Below are positions 14,710-16,709 of a stretch of 16,709 nucleotides of DNA, piece by piece. How positions within the stretch are numbered: the stretch's first letter is position 1; each line of letters starts with the position of its first letter. The position numbers were made by a program, and so were the translations under genes. The notes beneath the pieces were generated by a model, which ran no database searches, had not been told where the DNA came from, and saw only the letters and a program-made list of their open reading frames with translations. The stretch is from contig CAZMLE010000080.1 in assembly GCA_964567045.1 (NCBI GenBank), positions 1 through 16,709 on the forward strand, given 5' to 3'. This DNA comes from JAFNGF01 sp964567045 (lineage in GTDB: Bacteria > Planctomycetota > Phycisphaerae > Sedimentisphaerales > Anaerobacaceae).

Positions 14710-14771
14710 GCGTATTGCGTGCCTTCGCCCGCCGCTGGCGGCCCAAGCGTGCGTATAGCGTATGGCGTAAA
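14710..14771 (+). repeat. GCGTAxx heptamer array interrupted by a palindrome
   Basis: Heptamers GCGTATT and GCGTGCC start the array, and GCGTATA, GCGTATG and GCGTAAA end it. Between them lies CCTTCGCCCGCCGCTGGCGG (14722-14741), with a GCCGC/GCGGC stem. The sequence GCGTG occurs on both sides of this insert (14717-14721 and 14747-14751), like a target duplication. The insert begins CCTTCG, like the palindromes at 6664 and 15538. Confidence 0.55.
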
Positions 14772-14791
14772 ACGCAAAGCTAAAAACGCAA

Positions 14792-14813
14792 ATCCGCCGT
14801 TCGTGTGGCGGAT
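14792..14813. terminator. Hairpin between convergent ispD and GH29-like genes
   Basis: ATCCGCC (14792-14798) and GGCGGAT (14807-14813) form a 7 bp stem around an 8-base loop. A second GGCGG follows at 14819-14823 and could pair alternatively. On the plus strand the stem is followed by AAAA rather than T, so termination would be weak. It could serve as a bidirectional block or be another palindromic repeat. Confidence 0.4.
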
Positions 14814-14867
14814 AAAACGGCGGAATTCAACAGTTTTCCGCTTTCCGCTTTACCCTTTAAGTTTCTT

Positions 14868-15830
14868 TCACCGCCTGACGGCAAAGGCCTTGCCGACAGC
14901 GGCCAATTGGTCCATAAACGGCTGGGAGATCAACCCGCTTTTCTGAATCGGCACATCCCAAGTGATTACGCCGCCTGCCTCGGCAATTTTGCGGCTCCAT
15001 TCGACCACCTGCTCTGTGGTGAATCGCGGCGAGCCCATACCCCACCTCTGGCCGAGGAAGCTCAGTATGTGAACCTGAGCACCATCAACTTTCCCATCTA
15101 CTGCTCGCCGTATCTCTATCCTGTTCGGGTCGTTGATCTCACCGGCGGTGTAATCTTCATGCGGAGTAACAGAAACGATCCGGGGCACTACGCCGGGATT
15201 AAAGGCGACGATACTCTCTGCATTGCCCGCCCGCGCCGCGGCGGCAAAGCTCTCGAAGTTGGGAGGTTCTTTCGAGCGATACATTATGTTAGGCCAGTAG
15301 CAGCCGTCGAACCACCAGCCAGCAACCTTGTCGCCCCAGCGCGTGGACCATTCCCGGATCACCTGCTCCCACTTCAGTTGAAACTCACGGTTTGGGTAGG
15401 GGCCGTTCTGCCATTGCAGCGCATCTCGAGCGGCTCGATCGCCTGCCGGTGCGCCAGCCGGCAGGTACACCATCAGCTTGATGCCGCGCTTGTGCAGCGG
15501 TTCGTACAGGTCGGCGACCAAGTCCCGCCGTGAGCATCCTTCGACCCGGCTCCGGACGGGCTTGCTCGGCTGGATTCCAACAAGTTTATCGTAGGTTGCG
15601 TTGGGCGCCAGATAGTAGCCGGAGTTCTGACCGATAGTAATGAGGTAGTAGCCTGCTCCGACCGATTCGATCTGCTTAGCCAGCCCTTCAACGTCGAAAT
15701 GGTCGATCATGTCGTTCCAGTTGTCGACGCTCATTTTCTCATTGTCGACTTTGGCCCTCCAGTCAGCCAGATAATGGGTCATCACGCCCCAGCGGGCTTG
15801 CTTGGCTTCCCGCGAAGCGGGGTCCCTCAT
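14868..15830 (-). CDS. GH29-like (alpha-L-fucosidase-like) glycoside hydrolase
   Basis: This 320-residue (beta/alpha)8-type protein is distantly related to GH29. RWGVMTHYLADW (13-24) opens the barrel, VGAGYYLITIGQNSGYY (57-73) parallels the fucosidase AGAKY-LT strand, and AGWWFDGCYW (170-179) holds the presumed nucleophile Asp175 in the WFDG motif. HKRGIKLMVYLPAG and VAFNPGV are further barrel strands. No signal peptide is visible. The chosen start is ATG 15830, with AGGG 8 nt upstream; the frame continues upstream to 15944, but that part overlaps GH97 and reads through 7-bp repeats. Two stretches look inserted: PASREAKQ (4-11) and PVRSRVEG (91-98); the second is encoded by a palindromic repeat. 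Both are 24 nt and keep the frame. The substrate is probably a fucoside or related glycan, as inferred from the family and the GH97 partner. Confidence 0.65.
   Translation of the reverse strand: MRDPASREAKQARWGVMTHYLADWRAKVDNEKMSVDNWNDMIDHFDVEGLAKQIESVGAGYYLITIGQNSGYYLAPNATYDKLVGIQPSKPVRSRVEGCSRRDLVADLYEPLHKRGIKLMVYLPAGAPAGDRAARDALQWQNGPYPNREFQLKWEQVIREWSTRWGDKVAGWWFDGCYWPNIMYRSKEPPNFESFAAAARAGNAESIVAFNPGVVPRIVSVTPHEDYTAGEINDPNRIEIRRAVDGKVDGAQVHILSFLGQRWGMGSPRFTTEQVVEWSRKIAEAGGVITWDVPIQKSGLISQPFMDQLAAVGKAFAVRR
15538..15561. repeat. REP-like palindrome inside the GH29-like gene
   Basis: The sequence from CCTTCGACCCGGCTC through CGGACGGG matches the element at 6664-6684 in 19 of 21 bases. It encodes PVRSRVEG in the GH29-like frame, and the residues on either side (GIQPSK and CSRRDLVADLY) would join smoothly without it. 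Confidence 0.65.
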
Positions 15831-16709
15831 CCAGGCAACCCTGTGCTGAAGTCGTCGCTCGTCGCTCGTCGCTCGGGTCACGGGCCACGGAAGCAGGCCA
15901 GAAGCGGGCGATGAAACCGCCGCCAGCAACCAGCTCGATCGCAAGCGAATCGCTGCGCCTGAGGGTCGTGTTCTCGACCTCTACCGCCGCAGCGTCAACC
16001 TTGTTGTCCCGAAGAAGCATCGCATGATACGGGCCCTCACCCAAGAACGATAGGGGAATCTCTAACGTCCTTGCCGCCAGGCCGTTCAGGATGGCCAGAA
16101 ACCATGTATCGCCGCTGCGTCGCGCAAACGCCGCGATTTCGCCAATCTGCGAAATGGGCAGGACGATGGTTTCATCCCAGACGGCCGGGATGCTTTTTAT
16201 CATCTCGACGCCCGGGTTCTTCAGGATGTTCGCAGGCTGCGCACCGTAAGTCAGTAGAGGCGAGTTGAAAACGGCGGCGGTAGCAATCTGGTGTGTCCAG
16301 GTGGTGTTTGCGCGGCGTGCGCCGAAGTGCACGGGCGTATAATCGCCGTGACCAGCCAGATAGCGAGTGAAAGGCAGGGTCACGTTGTGAGTGGCCCGGT
16401 CGGCCAGCTTGCTGGCCTCCATGCCCCTGACGGCCTCGCGGACCAGTTCGTTGGGCCAGGTCCGCGCCTCGCCGGTGGGCTTATTTGCGCCGTGGAAGTT
16501 GACCAGCACGTGGTATTTGGCGGCTTCCTTGAGCAGCGCAGTGTAGTGATCGATTATGTCTTTGTGCTCGTGATCGAAAAAGTCGATCTTAGCCCCGACT
16601 ACACCCAGATCGTGCAATCTCTTAAAGAATGCCTCTCGTGCTTCGGGCGTGCGGAGCTCTCTGGAGTGCCTCCAGAACCATAGGCCGACTCCCTGCTGCC
16701 GCGAATAAT
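15763..16709 (-). CDS. Glycoside hydrolase family 97 protein (C-terminal part, 5' end outside window)
   Basis: The frame is open to the right edge, giving about 314 residues of the catalytic barrel end and the C-terminal domain. Characteristic GH97 stretches are KIDFFDHEHK (the Asp in this loop matches the retaining-type nucleophile position), NFHGANKPTGEARTWPNE, LPFTRYLAGHGDYTPVHFG, SIPAVWDETIVLP and, in the C-terminal beta-sandwich, GDTWFLAILNG and GGGFIARF. GH97 enzymes are periplasmic or secreted exo-acting alpha-glucosidases or alpha-galactosidases; the presence of Asp in this position hints at the retaining, galactosidase-like subgroup. The family fold ends near GGGFIARF (about 15910). 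The remaining ~45 residues (SVARDPSDERRATTSAQ...) are low-complexity and read through 7-bp repeats, so the original stop was probably lost or displaced. It overlaps the GH29-like gene by 68 bp. Confidence 0.85.
   Translation of the reverse strand, partial: YSRQQGVGLWFWRHSRELRTPEAREAFFKRLHDLGVVGAKIDFFDHEHKDIIDHYTALLKEAAKYHVLVNFHGANKPTGEARTWPNELVREAVRGMEASKLADRATHNVTLPFTRYLAGHGDYTPVHFGARRANTTWTHQIATAAVFNSPLLTYGAQPANILKNPGVEMIKSIPAVWDETIVLPISQIGEIAAFARRSGDTWFLAILNGLAARTLEIPLSFLGEGPYHAMLLRDNKVDAAAVEVENTTLRRSDSLAIELVAGGGFIARFWPASVARDPSDERRATTSAQGCLDEGPRFAGSQASPLGRDDPLSG
15851..15874 (-). repeat. Three tandem 7-bp repeats at the GH97/GH29-like overlap
   Basis: GTCGCTC occurs three times head to tail on the plus strand (15854-15874), preceded by GTC. 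Seven is not a multiple of three, so any change in copy number shifts the reading frame across the two hydrolase genes. The unit (GACGAGC on the minus strand) is related to the heptamers at 9932-9959. Confidence 0.75.

Noticed and set aside
14805..15533. Plus-strand open frame of 242 codons
   Set aside because: It lies opposite the GH29-like gene, whose minus-strand frame carries the WFDG motif and barrel strands; the plus frame shows no motifs and begins inside a repeat.
1..16709. CRISPR arrays, tRNA or rRNA genes, transposases
   Set aside because: No regularly spaced long direct repeats, cloverleaf-like sequences, rRNA segments or transposase motifs were seen on either strand.

Overview
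The window reads as accessory chromosome from a bacterium of the Planctomycetota, most likely class Phycisphaerae. This is inferred from one protein that combines a parallel beta-helix, two dockerin-type EF-hand repeats (ADLNGD...; ADLNRN...) and repeated C-terminal modules, from neighbouring GH97 and GH29-like enzymes, and from intergenic DNA full of short palindromes and heptamer repeats. No rRNA, tRNA, CRISPR array, transposase or integrase is visible.

Region 1 (1-9266, all minus strand) is a surface-polysaccharide locus. In transcription order it encodes a SAM methyltransferase, a DUF2723/GT117-like membrane glycosyltransferase, a second methyltransferase, a Wzx-type flippase, a third methyltransferase, a small APH-fold kinase, an asparagine-synthetase-like protein without the usual N-terminal cysteine, and the first 209 codons of an O-antigen ligase/polymerase-like protein. 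From the first methyltransferase to the AsnB-like gene the gaps are only 3-38 bp, so one operon is likely. A 174 bp gap precedes the ligase gene. No classical cytoplasmic GT2 or GT4 enzyme is present; those genes may lie outside. The window therefore holds the export machinery plus an unusually heavy set of decorating enzymes (methyl transfer, probably phosphorylation, probably amide formation).

Region 2 (9267-9981) is non-coding and contains several short repeat types. Region 3 (9982-13740, minus) holds the secreted beta-helix/dockerin protein, nucleoside diphosphate kinase and an OmpA-family lipoprotein. The last two are 21 bp apart and probably cotranscribed. Region 4 (13741-14705) is a divergent intergenic stretch followed by ispD, the only plus-strand gene. 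Region 5 (14706-16709, minus) is a glycan-degradation pair: the 3' part of a GH97 gene, overlapped by a GH29-like (alpha-L-fucosidase-like) gene.

The most unusual signals are the repeats. A palindromic element of about 21-26 bp supplies the stop codon of the GT117-like gene. A related copy sits in frame inside the GH29-like gene. Three 7-bp tandem repeats lie at the GH97/GH29-like overlap, where loss of one unit would fuse the two frames. Assignments rest on motif recognition by eye; no database search was run.
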